The notes below the pieces were generated by a model. It did no database searches. It was not told where the DNA came from and saw only the letters and a program-made list of their open reading frames with translations. A stretch of 57,158 bases of DNA from positions 1 through 57,158 of the forward strand of contig NZ_JACBXD010000051.1 of assembly GCF_013870525.1 (NCBI RefSeq), given 5' to 3'. Shown one piece after another: positions 8,123-15,798 of the stretch (position 1 is its first letter; every line of letters starts with the position of its first letter). The position numbers and the translations under genes were made by a program. Source of the DNA: Amycolatopsis pittospori. GTDB lineage: Bacteria; Actinomycetota; Actinomycetes; Mycobacteriales; Pseudonocardiaceae.

Positions 8123-8772
8123 TCCGGGTTCTGCTGGCGGACGACCACGCGATGTTCCGGTCCGGGATGCGCGCGGTACTGGACACCCAGGCCGACTTCG
8201 AATGCGTCGGCGAAGCGGCGGACGGCCGGGAAGCGGTGGCCCAGGCGGCCGCCCTGCGCCCGGACGTCGCCGTCCTCGACGTCCGGATGCCCAAATTGGA
8301 CGGTCTGGCCGCCACCGAGGCGATCATGTCCGCGCCGGGCAATGACACCCGCATCCTCGTGCTGACGACCTACGACTCCGACGAGTACGTCTACCGCGCC
8401 CTTCGGGCCGGGGCGAGCGGGTTCCTTCTGAAGAGCCTCGCACCCGAGGAACTCGTTTCCGCCATGCGGGTGGCCGCGCGCGGCGACGCGCTGATCGACC
8501 CGTCGGTGACCCGGCGACTGGTGTCGACCTTCGCGACCAGCATCGAACCCCTCGACGAACCGGCCGATCTGAGCAGGCTCACCTCACGCGAACGCGAAGT
8601 CCTCCTGCTGGTCGCGGACGCCTCCAGCAACGCGGAGATCGCCGCGCATCTGCACGTGGGCGAAGAGACCGTGAAGACCCACGTTTCCCGGATCCTGGCG
8701 AAGCTCGGACTGCGTGACAGGGTGCACGCCGTCGTCTACGCCTACCGCAACGGCTTGGTCGGCGGCCGATGA
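8119..8772 (+). CDS. NarL/LuxR-type response regulator
   Basis: 217 residues. The receiver domain has acidic D8/D9, phosphoacceptor D54 (VAVLDVRMP) and LLKSLAPEEL around the conserved Lys. The C-terminal LuxR HTH has LTSREREVLLLVADASSNAEI and VKTHVSRILAKLGLRDR. The start GTG at 8119 overlaps the kinase TGA, so translation is coupled. It would be phosphorylated by the upstream kinase. Targets are not apparent, though the small membrane protein at 8840 follows on the same strand 67 bp later and could be in the same transcript. Confidence 0.95.
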   Translation: MIRVLLADDHAMFRSGMRAVLDTQADFECVGEAADGREAVAQAAALRPDVAVLDVRMPKLDGLAATEAIMSAPGNDTRILVLTTYDSDEYVYRALRAGASGFLLKSLAPEELVSAMRVAARGDALIDPSVTRRLVSTFATSIEPLDEPADLSRLTSREREVLLLVADASSNAEIAAHLHVGEETVKTHVSRILAKLGLRDRVHAVVYAYRNGLVGGR

Positions 8773-8839
8773 TCGGTTCGCCGGACGGGCCCACCGGTGC
8801 CAGAATCCCCGGAGAGCACGTCGAGGCGGGGAGCTGCGG

Positions 8840-9055
8840 ATGAAGCGCTGGGTCACGCTCACGATCGGTCTGGTCTTCCTGCTGGTGGGCGGCGTCTGGG
8901 TACTCCAGGGCGCCGGCGTGCTGACCGGCAGCTTCATGACCGGGCAGAAGCTGTGGTTCCTGATCGGGCTCGTCGCGTTCCTGGTCGGGGTGGTGCTGGT
9001 GGCGGCCACCGCACGCCGGTCCCGGCGGACGCCTTCGGACGAAGACGTCAGCTGA
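8840..9055 (+). CDS. Small two-helix membrane protein
   Basis: 71 residues with two TM helices (about 5-27 and 38-58), a short Gly-containing loop, and a basic then acidic C-terminal tail. A GGCGGGGAG stretch lies upstream of ATG 8840. It follows the NarL-type two-component genes. No family is recognised with certainty. The 3' end overlaps the convergent oxidoreductase gene by 8 bp. Confidence 0.7.
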   Translation: MKRWVTLTIGLVFLLVGGVWVLQGAGVLTGSFMTGQKLWFLIGLVAFLVGVVLVAATARRSRRTPSDEDVS

Positions 9056-9518
9056 TCTTGAAGATCGGGTAGCCGGGCGCGATCTCCAGAAGCTTCTCGT
9101 CGGACGCCTTCGCGTCGACACCGTCGAAGAACACGCCGACCTCGAACTTCCAGCGCTTGAGGTAGGCGCGCAGGATCTCGGGCTTCTCGGCGTCGGCGAG
9201 TTCGGTGTAGGTGAACGTCTCCGTGCGGCGTCCGACGCTCAGCTGCCCCTCGCCGGCGGCGCGCAGGTTGCGCACCCACTGCGTGACGCCGCGCGGCGCC
9301 ACCAGGTAGCGCTCGCCGTTCAGCTTCAGCAGGTTGACCGGGACCGACCGCAGCTCACCGCTCTTGCGGCCGCGGACCGAGAGCACCCGGCTGCCCATGA
9401 CGCTGACCCCGAGCTTCGTCAGTTTGAGCACCATCTCGTTGAACGCGTTCGTCGCCTTCGCGGGCTTGATGTAGCGCGTGGTGGCGGGGGTCGTGGCGGT
9501 CGTGTCGATGGTGGTCAT
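9048..9518 (-). CDS. Deazaflavin (F420)-dependent nitroreductase/oxidoreductase family protein
   Basis: A 156-residue split-barrel protein of the Ddn/FDOR group. Typical features are the N-terminal helix (FNEMVLKLTKLGVS), VRGRKSGELRSVPVNLL and GERYLVAPRGVTQWVRNLRAAGEG, the signature strand-helix segment. Such enzymes use F420H2 to reduce diverse substrates, and the physiological substrate here is unknown. ATG 9518 has GAGGAG upstream. It is divergent from a TetR regulator and shares with it a region holding two identical palindromes, so it is very probably that regulator's target. Confidence 0.88.
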   Translation of the reverse strand: MTTIDTTATTPATTRYIKPAKATNAFNEMVLKLTKLGVSVMGSRVLSVRGRKSGELRSVPVNLLKLNGERYLVAPRGVTQWVRNLRAAGEGQLSVGRRTETFTYTELADAEKPEILRAYLKRWKFEVGVFFDGVDAKASDEKLLEIAPGYPIFKIS

Positions 9519-9538
9519 CTCGTCTCCTCGAGCTCCGG

Positions 9539-9605
9539 GAGAGCAGTGCTCTCTGTTAAGAGCAGTGAACACCAGAGCGGCGCACACTGTCAAGAGCAGT
9601 GCTCT
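9539..9605. promoter_or_regulatory. Paired TetR-type operators in a divergent promoter region
   Basis: The palindrome AGAGCAGTGCTCT occurs twice, at 9540-9552 (extended to GAGAGCA-G-TGCTCTC at 9539-9553) and at 9593-9605. A half-copy AGAGCAGTG lies between them at 9560-9568. The right-hand copy is about 20 bp upstream of a TATAGT -10-like box (9625-9630) in front of the TetR gene. Perfect dyads in two copies between divergent TetR and enzyme genes are the usual arrangement of an autoregulatory operator. Confidence 0.75.
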
Positions 9606-9635
9606 CATTTAGGTGCGATGCTCTATAGTGAGAGC

Positions 9636-10325
9636 GTGCCCGCCACCCAGACCGCACGTGAACGCGCCCGTGCCGAGCTCACCCGCGAGATCAAGGACGA
9701 AGCCCGCCGACAGCTCGCCGAGGTCGGCGCGCTCGGCCTTTCACTCCGCGCCGTCGCGCGGGAGCTGGGCATGGTCTCGTCGGCGCTCTACCGCTACTTC
9801 TCCAGTCGCGAGCAGCTGCTGACCGCCTTGATCGTCGACGCCTACAACGCGGTCGGCGAGGCCGCGGAGAAGGCGGACGACCCGAAGAAGACCCCGCTGG
9901 AACGGTGGGAGTCGATCTGGCACGCGGTCCGCGCCTGGGCGAAGGCGTACCCGCACGAGTACGCGCTGATCTACGGCTCGCCGATCCCCGGCTACCAGGC
10001 ACCGCAGGACACCGTCACCCCCGCGAGCCGGGTCGCTTTCGCTCTCGTCGCGGTCCTGCGCGACGCCGATCTCCACGTCGAGACCGAGGTCGGCGAGATG
10101 CCGGTCGAGCTGCTGCATCAGCTCGACGCCGTCACCGGGATCCTCAAGGTGAACCTGGCCCCCGAGACGGCGTCCCGGCTGATCATGGCCTGGACGCAGC
10201 TGTTCGGGATGATCAATTTCGAGCTGTTCGGGCAGTACGTCGGCTCGGTCGACCCGCCGGGCGCGTTCTTCGCGCACGGGGCGCGTCAGATGGCCGAGTT
10301 CACCGGGATCAGGATGACCGGCTGA
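9636..10325 (+). CDS. TetR/AcrR family transcriptional regulator
   Basis: 229 residues. The N-terminal HTH (LSLRAVARELGMVSSALYRYFSSREQLLTALI, given here in outline) is followed by a ligand domain containing WHAVRAWAKAYPHEYALIYG, typical of the TetR_C 13-like class. GTG 9636 is preferred because TATAGT sits 5 nt upstream, giving a leaderless message. The ATG at 9618 would lie upstream of that -10 box. It likely represses itself and the divergent oxidoreductase gene. The 3' end overlaps the convergent TetR gene by 17 bp. Confidence 0.9.
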   Translation: MPATQTARERARAELTREIKDEARRQLAEVGALGLSLRAVARELGMVSSALYRYFSSREQLLTALIVDAYNAVGEAAEKADDPKKTPLERWESIWHAVRAWAKAYPHEYALIYGSPIPGYQAPQDTVTPASRVAFALVAVLRDADLHVETEVGEMPVELLHQLDAVTGILKVNLAPETASRLIMAWTQLFGMINFELFGQYVGSVDPPGAFFAHGARQMAEFTGIRMTG

Positions 10326-10932
10326 GCGCGGTCCAGGAGCGCATCAGCAGTTGGACGGCGTCCACCACGTCCTCGTCGCCGGTCCCCTCGGGACTGAGGA
10401 AACGCTGAAGCAGGAGTCCGTCCTCGAGCGCGTGCAGGATCAGCGCGAGGAAGGCCGGGTCAGCGGGCGGCTCCACGCCCCGCGCGGCGAGTTCGCCCCT
10501 GACCGACGTCTCCAGCAACGCCCTTGTCGACTTCTCCCCTGCACCGACGAGCGGCCGTGCCTCGGGATTCCGGAGGGCGTAAAGGGCCAGCTCGGTACGC
10601 AGCGTCAGCCAGCCTTCGAGGTGTTCGGCGCGTTCGACGTTCCACGCGCGCAGCCGGTCCATCATCTCGGCGAAGGAGCCCACGCCTTCCCTCAGCGCCG
10701 TGACCTCCTCGGCCTCGCGCTGGGTCCGGCGTCGCAGCAGCTCGACGACGAGCTCGTGCTTGCCGTCGAAATTGCCGTAGAAGGCGCCGCGCGTGAAGCC
10801 GGCCCGTTCGGCGATCTGCTCGACGGACGTGCCGTTGACGCCGCGTTCGGCGAACAGCTCGGCGGCCGCCGTGAGCAGGCGCTGCCTGGTCTGCTCGCGG
10901 CTTTCTTCCCGCGTCAAGCGTTTCGCCGTCAC
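10309..10932 (-). CDS. TetR family transcriptional regulator
   Basis: 207 residues. HTH segment TSVEQIAERAGFTRGAFYGNF is a textbook TetR recognition helix, followed by KHELVVELLRRR and an all-helical ligand domain. The start is GTG 10932. It lies 9 bp downstream of the small membrane protein gene and is probably co-transcribed with it. No palindromic operator stands out in the upstream 160 bp, so its targets are not assigned. Confidence 0.9.
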   Translation of the reverse strand: MTAKRLTREESREQTRQRLLTAAAELFAERGVNGTSVEQIAERAGFTRGAFYGNFDGKHELVVELLRRRTQREAEEVTALREGVGSFAEMMDRLRAWNVERAEHLEGWLTLRTELALYALRNPEARPLVGAGEKSTRALLETSVRGELAARGVEPPADPAFLALILHALEDGLLLQRFLSPEGTGDEDVVDAVQLLMRSWTALSRSS

Positions 10933-10941
10933 ATGGCGATC

Positions 10942-11136
10942 CTAAAGTTCGCGGCTGCTCTTACGTCCGCTCACCCACACTCCGCCCGCGAGGACGGCGA
11001 CGGCGACCACGACGGCCAGCGCGGCGAGCGGCCACAGCGCCTGGCTCGCGAAGAAGGCGGCGACGGCACCGAAGAGCACTGCGACGAGGAGCAACGGCGT
11101 GGTCCGGACGGCTGCGGCGGCGGGGACGGTGGCCAT
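10942..11136 (-). CDS. Small two-helix membrane protein upstream of a TetR gene
   Basis: 64 residues, with two hydrophobic helices at about 13-34 and 36-56 and a basic C-terminal tail (SGRKSSREL). ATG 11136 is preceded by GAAGGGAAA. It forms a two-gene operon with the TetR regulator (9 bp gap). No family recognised. Such small proteins are common beside TetR genes but are seldom characterised. Confidence 0.65.
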   Translation of the reverse strand: MATVPAAAAVRTTPLLLVAVLFGAVAAFFASQALWPLAALAVVVAVAVLAGGVWVSGRKSSREL

Positions 11137-11304
11137 GGGAGGTTTCCCTTCGAGGGTGGTGCGCGGAACACTCGGTTTTCGCGAGTGGGACAGCGCCGGA
11201 TCGGTGGCCTTACGCCGAGTAGGGCACGGATCACCCTTCCGGGCGAGAAACCCACGTGACGGCTAACGTCACGCCGGACGACATCGAAGGAAAGGCGGCT
11301 CGCG

Positions 11305-12828
11305 GTGGAGAAGTGGGCGGAGCAGGTCGGCAGGATCCGGGTCATCGGCACCGGGGTGATGGGCCGGGGCATCGTCCAGCTCGCCGTGACGGCGGGGCTC
11401 GAAGTCGAACTCGCCGACGCCCAGCCCGAAGCGGTCGGCAAGGCCATCGATCACGTCGGCGCGATGCTCGGGAAGCTCGCTTCGAAGGGCAAGATCACCG
11501 AGGAGGCCGCCGCTTCCGCGAAGGAACGGCTGATCGCGGTCGACGGCCCGCTGGCTCCGGCCGACGGCGTGGACCTCGTCGTCGAAGCGGTCCGCGAGGA
11601 TCTGGAGATCAAGCGCGCGCTGTTCGCCGAACTGGAACGCGTCTGCGGGCCGGACACCGTGTTCGCGACCAACACCAGTTCGCTTTCGGTCACCGAGATC
11701 GCCGCCGCGCTGACCGACCCCGGCAGGCTGCTCGGCCTCCACTTCTTCAACCCGGTCCCGCTCATGCGCCTGGTCGAGATCGTGCCCGGCGCGCGGACCG
11801 TCGGCTGGCTGCCGCCCGCGATGACCGAACTCGTCCGCGGCTGGGGGCACGAACCCGTGCTCGCCCGCGACGCGCCGGGCTTCCTCGTCAACCACGCCGG
11901 CCGTGGGCTGGGCACCGAAGCACTGCAGATCCTCTCCGAAGGGATCGCGAGCCCGGCCGAGGTGGACCGCATCGCGCGTGACGTGCTCGGCCTGAAACTC
12001 GGCCCGTTCGAACTGCTCGACCTCACCGGTCTCGACGTCTCGCACGCCGTCCTGGAGAGCATCTGGAGCGGCTTCCACGGCGAACCCCGGCTGCGGCCGT
12101 CGTGGCTGACGCGGCCCCGCGTCGCGGCCGGCCTCTTCGGACGCAAGAACGGCGAGGGCTTCTACGAGTACGTCGACGGCGCGCAGCGGGCCGAGCCGGA
12201 GCCGTCGGCGCCGGAAGCACCCACGACGCCGGTGTGGGTCGACGACGAACGTCTCGGCGCGCTGCTGTCGTCGGCGGGGATCCAGGTCGTGCACACGGCC
12301 TACCCGGACGCCGTCCTGATCGTGAGCCCGATCGGTGCGTCCACTGTGGACACCGCGCTGGCCGCGGGACTCCCGGCGGAACGGGTCGTCGGTGTCGATC
12401 CCTTCGGCGGCTACGCGAAACGCCTGACGCTTTCGGTCCACCCCGCACTCGACCCGGCCGCCGGCCGCACCGCCTGGGGCGCGCTCGCCGCGACCGGCCT
12501 GCCGGTGACCGTCGTCCGTGACGGACCCGCGCCGATCGCGCAGCGACTGCTCGCGTCGATCGTCAACACCGCCTGCTTCATCGCCGGGCAACGGCTCGCG
12601 ACGCCGGAGGACATCGACACCGCCGTCCGGCTCGGCCTCGGCTACCCGCGCGGCCCGCTGACCTGGGGCGAGGAGGCGGGCGCGGAACTCGTGCTGCGAG
12701 TCCTGCGAGGACTCGTCGCGAGCACCGGCGACCAGCGCTACCGGCCGAGCGGCTGGCTCACCGAGCGGGTCGCGCTCGGCCTGCCGCTCACCTCCGCGGG
12801 CACCTCACCGGCCGATCTCCTTCGGTAG
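11305..12828 (+). CDS. 3-hydroxyacyl-CoA dehydrogenase (PaaH-like, two C-terminal domains)
   Basis: 507 residues, the length of PaaH/PaaC-type enzymes. The NAD-binding Rossmann motif GTGVMGRG is at 15-22, the catalytic region has NTSSLSV and LHFFNPVPLMRLVEIV, followed by one 3HCDH C-domain (GFLVNHAGRGLGTEAL) and a second (residues 420-500, RGPLTWGEEAGAELVLRVL). It oxidises 3-hydroxyacyl-CoA in beta-oxidation or phenylacetate breakdown. It stands alone, with no thiolase or hydratase adjacent. GTG 11305 follows GGCGG. It ends at a strong bidirectional terminator. Confidence 0.92.
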   Translation: MEKWAEQVGRIRVIGTGVMGRGIVQLAVTAGLEVELADAQPEAVGKAIDHVGAMLGKLASKGKITEEAAASAKERLIAVDGPLAPADGVDLVVEAVREDLEIKRALFAELERVCGPDTVFATNTSSLSVTEIAAALTDPGRLLGLHFFNPVPLMRLVEIVPGARTVGWLPPAMTELVRGWGHEPVLARDAPGFLVNHAGRGLGTEALQILSEGIASPAEVDRIARDVLGLKLGPFELLDLTGLDVSHAVLESIWSGFHGEPRLRPSWLTRPRVAAGLFGRKNGEGFYEYVDGAQRAEPEPSAPEAPTTPVWVDDERLGALLSSAGIQVVHTAYPDAVLIVSPIGASTVDTALAAGLPAERVVGVDPFGGYAKRLTLSVHPALDPAAGRTAWGALAATGLPVTVVRDGPAPIAQRLLASIVNTACFIAGQRLATPEDIDTAVRLGLGYPRGPLTWGEEAGAELVLRVLRGLVASTGDQRYRPSGWLTERVALGLPLTSAGTSPADLLR

Positions 12829-12834
12829 CAACGC

Positions 12835-12873
12835 CGAAAGGCCCCGTTCCCCAACCGGGAACGGGGCCTTTCG
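12835..12873. terminator. Bidirectional intrinsic terminator
   Basis: Perfect 17-bp stem beginning CGAAAGGCCCCGTTCCC with a 5-nt loop CAACC. The AAA/TTT ends serve both strands. It separates the convergent dehydrogenase (plus) and secreted sugar dehydrogenase (minus). Confidence 0.9.
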
Positions 12874-12887
12874 CCTATCGCGTCCGC

Positions 12888-15710
12888 TTACCAGGGCCGG
12901 TCGGTCACCGAGCCGTTGGAGGCGTTCCAGAACACGTAGCCGCCCTGGAAGTTGTTCTGTCTGCCGCCGTTGACGACCATTTCGGAGCTGGTCGGGTAGC
13001 GCAGGTACGAACGCTCCCAGCCGAGAGCGGCCCAGCGCTTCCGGATCTCACCCCATACGCCGTGCGCGTCGGTCGCCATGGACCAGTAGATGGAACCGGC
13101 CTTGGTGAAGTGGGTGTACCGGCCGACGTTGTCCGGTGTCGCCTGCTCGTCCGTGGTCGGGTAGCCCATGGGGCCGGCCTCCCAGCCGAGCGCCTCCCAC
13201 CTCGCGCGGATCCGGCCGAAGATCGCCCTCGCGTCCGTCTGGACGGTGTAGTAGATCGACGCGGCCTTGCTGAAGTGGTTGTACCGGCCGAGGCCGTCCG
13301 GCGTGCCGCCCTCATCGGTGCTCGGGTAGCCCAGCGGTCCCCGCTCCCAATCGAGCGACGCCCACTTCTGCCGGATCCGGCCGTAGATCGGGTGTGCCCC
13401 GGTGTTCACCGTGTAGTAGATCGACGTCTGCAGGACGCCGGGCCAGACCGGGAAGTGGTTGAACCGGCCGACACCGTCCGGAGTGGACTGTTCATCGGTC
13501 GCCGGCGGCCCGAACTTCGCGTGCCCGCCCGCCGCGAGGTACTTCTTGAGGATCTCGCCCTCGATCTGCTTGACGCCCGTGTCCTTGGACCAGTACAGAC
13601 GGCCGCGTTCGTAGGTGCGGAAACGGACCGTGCCGTCGACGGCCTCGGGTGCCGTCGGCGCGCCGAGTCGTTGTGCCACAGCGGGTTCGTCGCGGTAGCG
13701 CTTGTCGATCGGCGTGATGTAGTTCGCCGTGAGCGTCAGGTCGGTCGTGCCCATGGTGACCTCGGTCAGCCGCCCGGTCGCTCCGTTCGACCAGCCGGTG
13801 AACGTCGACGCGCCGTCCGACGCGACCTCGGCCGCCTGGATCTCCACCTTCGCGCCCTCGACCACCATCGCCGACGCGGCGCCGCCTTCCGGCGTGATGC
13901 CGAGTGCCGCGGCCACGGTGCTGGTCAGCGTGAGGCGGTGCTCACGCGGCTTCGCGATGTAGGTCTTGGACACGGTGACACCGGCGCTGTCGGTCGCCGA
14001 CGCGGTGATCTCCAGGTTGGAGTCCGTGTGGTCGGTGAACGGCATGGCGAACTCGGGGCCGGTGGCGCCGTGGTCCGGATGCGCGTGGCAGACCGCGTTC
14101 TCCGGGCAGTGCCGGATCAGCGTGGTCCAGGTGACCGGCAGGTCGCCGTCCTCGGTGTCGGTGATGGTCGCACCGACCTTGACCTCCTCGCCGACCGCGA
14201 ACAGGCGGTCGACAGGGTGGGTCAGGGTGAGCTTCGGCGAGTGGTTTCCGGGTGCCACGGCGATGTCCGTGCTCCCGGCGGCCTGCAGGGTGTCCTTCAC
14301 CGTCAGCTTGGCGGTGAACTTCTCGGTGCCCGCCGCGTAGGTGTGGCTGACCTTCGCCCCGGTGCCGGTGGTGCCGTCGCCGAAGTCCCACGTGTAGGTC
14401 AGCGGGTCGTTGTCGAAGTCGTACGAACCGGTGCCGTCGAAGGAAACGGTCCGGGTCTCCGGGTTGGTCTCCGAGGTCGCGACCGCGACCGGGGCCTTGT
14501 TCCCGGTGGTGTAGCTGAGCCGGCGCAGCGAACCGCTGTAGAGGTCGGCGTACACGATGTCGCCGTTGGCCGCGGCCGCGAACTTGACCGGACCGCCGAT
14601 GTCGGTGAACTTCGGCGGCGACTCCGGCTGGCGGACGACGCGGCCCTGCGTGTCGTACTTGGCCGTCCACAGCTTCTTCATGGCGTAGTCACCGAAGAAG
14701 TACGCGCCCCGGTATTCCTCGGGGTACGACTCTCCATTGTAGACAATGCCGGCGGTGATGCTGTTGCCGTTGTCGGCGCCCTCGCCGTGGCGGACGGCCA
14801 GCATCGGCGGGGTGTTCACGGCCGACGCGCACTGCGCCATCGTGGAGAAACCGTCGGTGGGCTGGTTGCCCTCGAAGCAGGGCCAGCCGAGGTTCCCGCC
14901 CTTCTGGACGAAGTTGATCTCTTCCCAGGTGCCCCACCCGACGTCGCCGACCACCGGGAGGCCGGTACTCGCGTCGAGGCTGAACCGGAACGGGCTGCGG
15001 AAACCGCTCGCGAACACCTTCGAGCGCAGGGAGTTCGGGTTCCCGGCGGCGTAGTACGGGTTGCCCGGCACACCGGCGCCGTCCGCGGTGATGTGGAAGA
15101 CCTTGCCGTAGATCTTGTCGAGGTCGTACACGTTCAGCGCGAACGGGTCCGCCGCGCCCTGGAAGCGGGAGCTGTCCCCGGTGGAGACCCACACCGTGCC
15201 GTCGGGGGCGGCGACCACACCGGTGATGCCGTGGATGTCGGTGTTGGCGGGGCCCTCGATGAGCACCTTCTCGCCGGTCAGTCCGGTCGGCTGCGCGGTG
15301 CCGGACACCGTCCAGCGCGAGGCTCGCAGGGCGATACCGCCGGCGACGTTCACCGCGCGGGCGGTGTAGATCTGCCGCGAGGTGGCGTAGTCGGGTGCGA
15401 TCGCGATACCGACCAGCCCCAGGTCACCGGTGCTGCGGGTGTCGGTCAGGTTCGCGACGGTCTGGACCTGTCCGGTGGTCGAGACCCAGGCGACCTTGCC
15501 ACCCTTCCCGGTGGTCAGGATCGAGCCGTCGGGCAGGTAGGCGAAGTCGGTCAGGTCGAGTGCGGCCTGGCCGCTCGGCTGGTCCCGAAGGACGAAGCCG
15601 GGTGGCAGCGTCGGCGCCGCGGAGGCGGCGGTGGACATCAAAGGTACGAGCAACGTCGCCACCATCAACGCCACGACGGCGTGACAGAGCGCACGGAATC
15701 TCGAAGGCAT
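12888..15710 (-). CDS. Secreted glucose/sorbosone dehydrogenase-like protein with PKD domain and LGFP repeats (copy 1)
   Basis: 940 residues. Signal peptide 1-31 (cleavage near ASA-A). Six-bladed PQQ-type sugar dehydrogenase propeller at about 40-400 (FVLRDQPSGQ, GDLGLVGIAIAPD, GFRSPFRFSLD, VGWGTWEEINFV). PKD domain at about 405-490 (FDGTGSYDFDNDPLTYTWDFGDG). Ig-like segment 490-660, then at least five LGFP repeats to the end (for example WERGPLGYPSTDE, WEAGPMGYPTTDE). LGFP repeats anchor proteins to the actinobacterial cell wall. Substrate unknown. A close paralogue lies just upstream in tandem. An AAAGGGG stretch precedes ATG 15710. Confidence 0.88.
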   Translation of the reverse strand: MPSRFRALCHAVVALMVATLLVPLMSTAASAAPTLPPGFVLRDQPSGQAALDLTDFAYLPDGSILTTGKGGKVAWVSTTGQVQTVANLTDTRSTGDLGLVGIAIAPDYATSRQIYTARAVNVAGGIALRASRWTVSGTAQPTGLTGEKVLIEGPANTDIHGITGVVAAPDGTVWVSTGDSSRFQGAADPFALNVYDLDKIYGKVFHITADGAGVPGNPYYAAGNPNSLRSKVFASGFRSPFRFSLDASTGLPVVGDVGWGTWEEINFVQKGGNLGWPCFEGNQPTDGFSTMAQCASAVNTPPMLAVRHGEGADNGNSITAGIVYNGESYPEEYRGAYFFGDYAMKKLWTAKYDTQGRVVRQPESPPKFTDIGGPVKFAAAANGDIVYADLYSGSLRRLSYTTGNKAPVAVATSETNPETRTVSFDGTGSYDFDNDPLTYTWDFGDGTTGTGAKVSHTYAAGTEKFTAKLTVKDTLQAAGSTDIAVAPGNHSPKLTLTHPVDRLFAVGEEVKVGATITDTEDGDLPVTWTTLIRHCPENAVCHAHPDHGATGPEFAMPFTDHTDSNLEITASATDSAGVTVSKTYIAKPREHRLTLTSTVAAALGITPEGGAASAMVVEGAKVEIQAAEVASDGASTFTGWSNGATGRLTEVTMGTTDLTLTANYITPIDKRYRDEPAVAQRLGAPTAPEAVDGTVRFRTYERGRLYWSKDTGVKQIEGEILKKYLAAGGHAKFGPPATDEQSTPDGVGRFNHFPVWPGVLQTSIYYTVNTGAHPIYGRIRQKWASLDWERGPLGYPSTDEGGTPDGLGRYNHFSKAASIYYTVQTDARAIFGRIRARWEALGWEAGPMGYPTTDEQATPDNVGRYTHFTKAGSIYWSMATDAHGVWGEIRKRWAALGWERSYLRYPTSSEMVVNGGRQNNFQGGYVFWNASNGSVTDRPW

Positions 15711-15798
15711 GCAGAGGGCCCCTTTCCCCAGTCGAACGTCTCATCGACGGGGTCTAGGTGGGCATTTCACTCCTTCGAGTGCCTTTATCGAATTGTGA

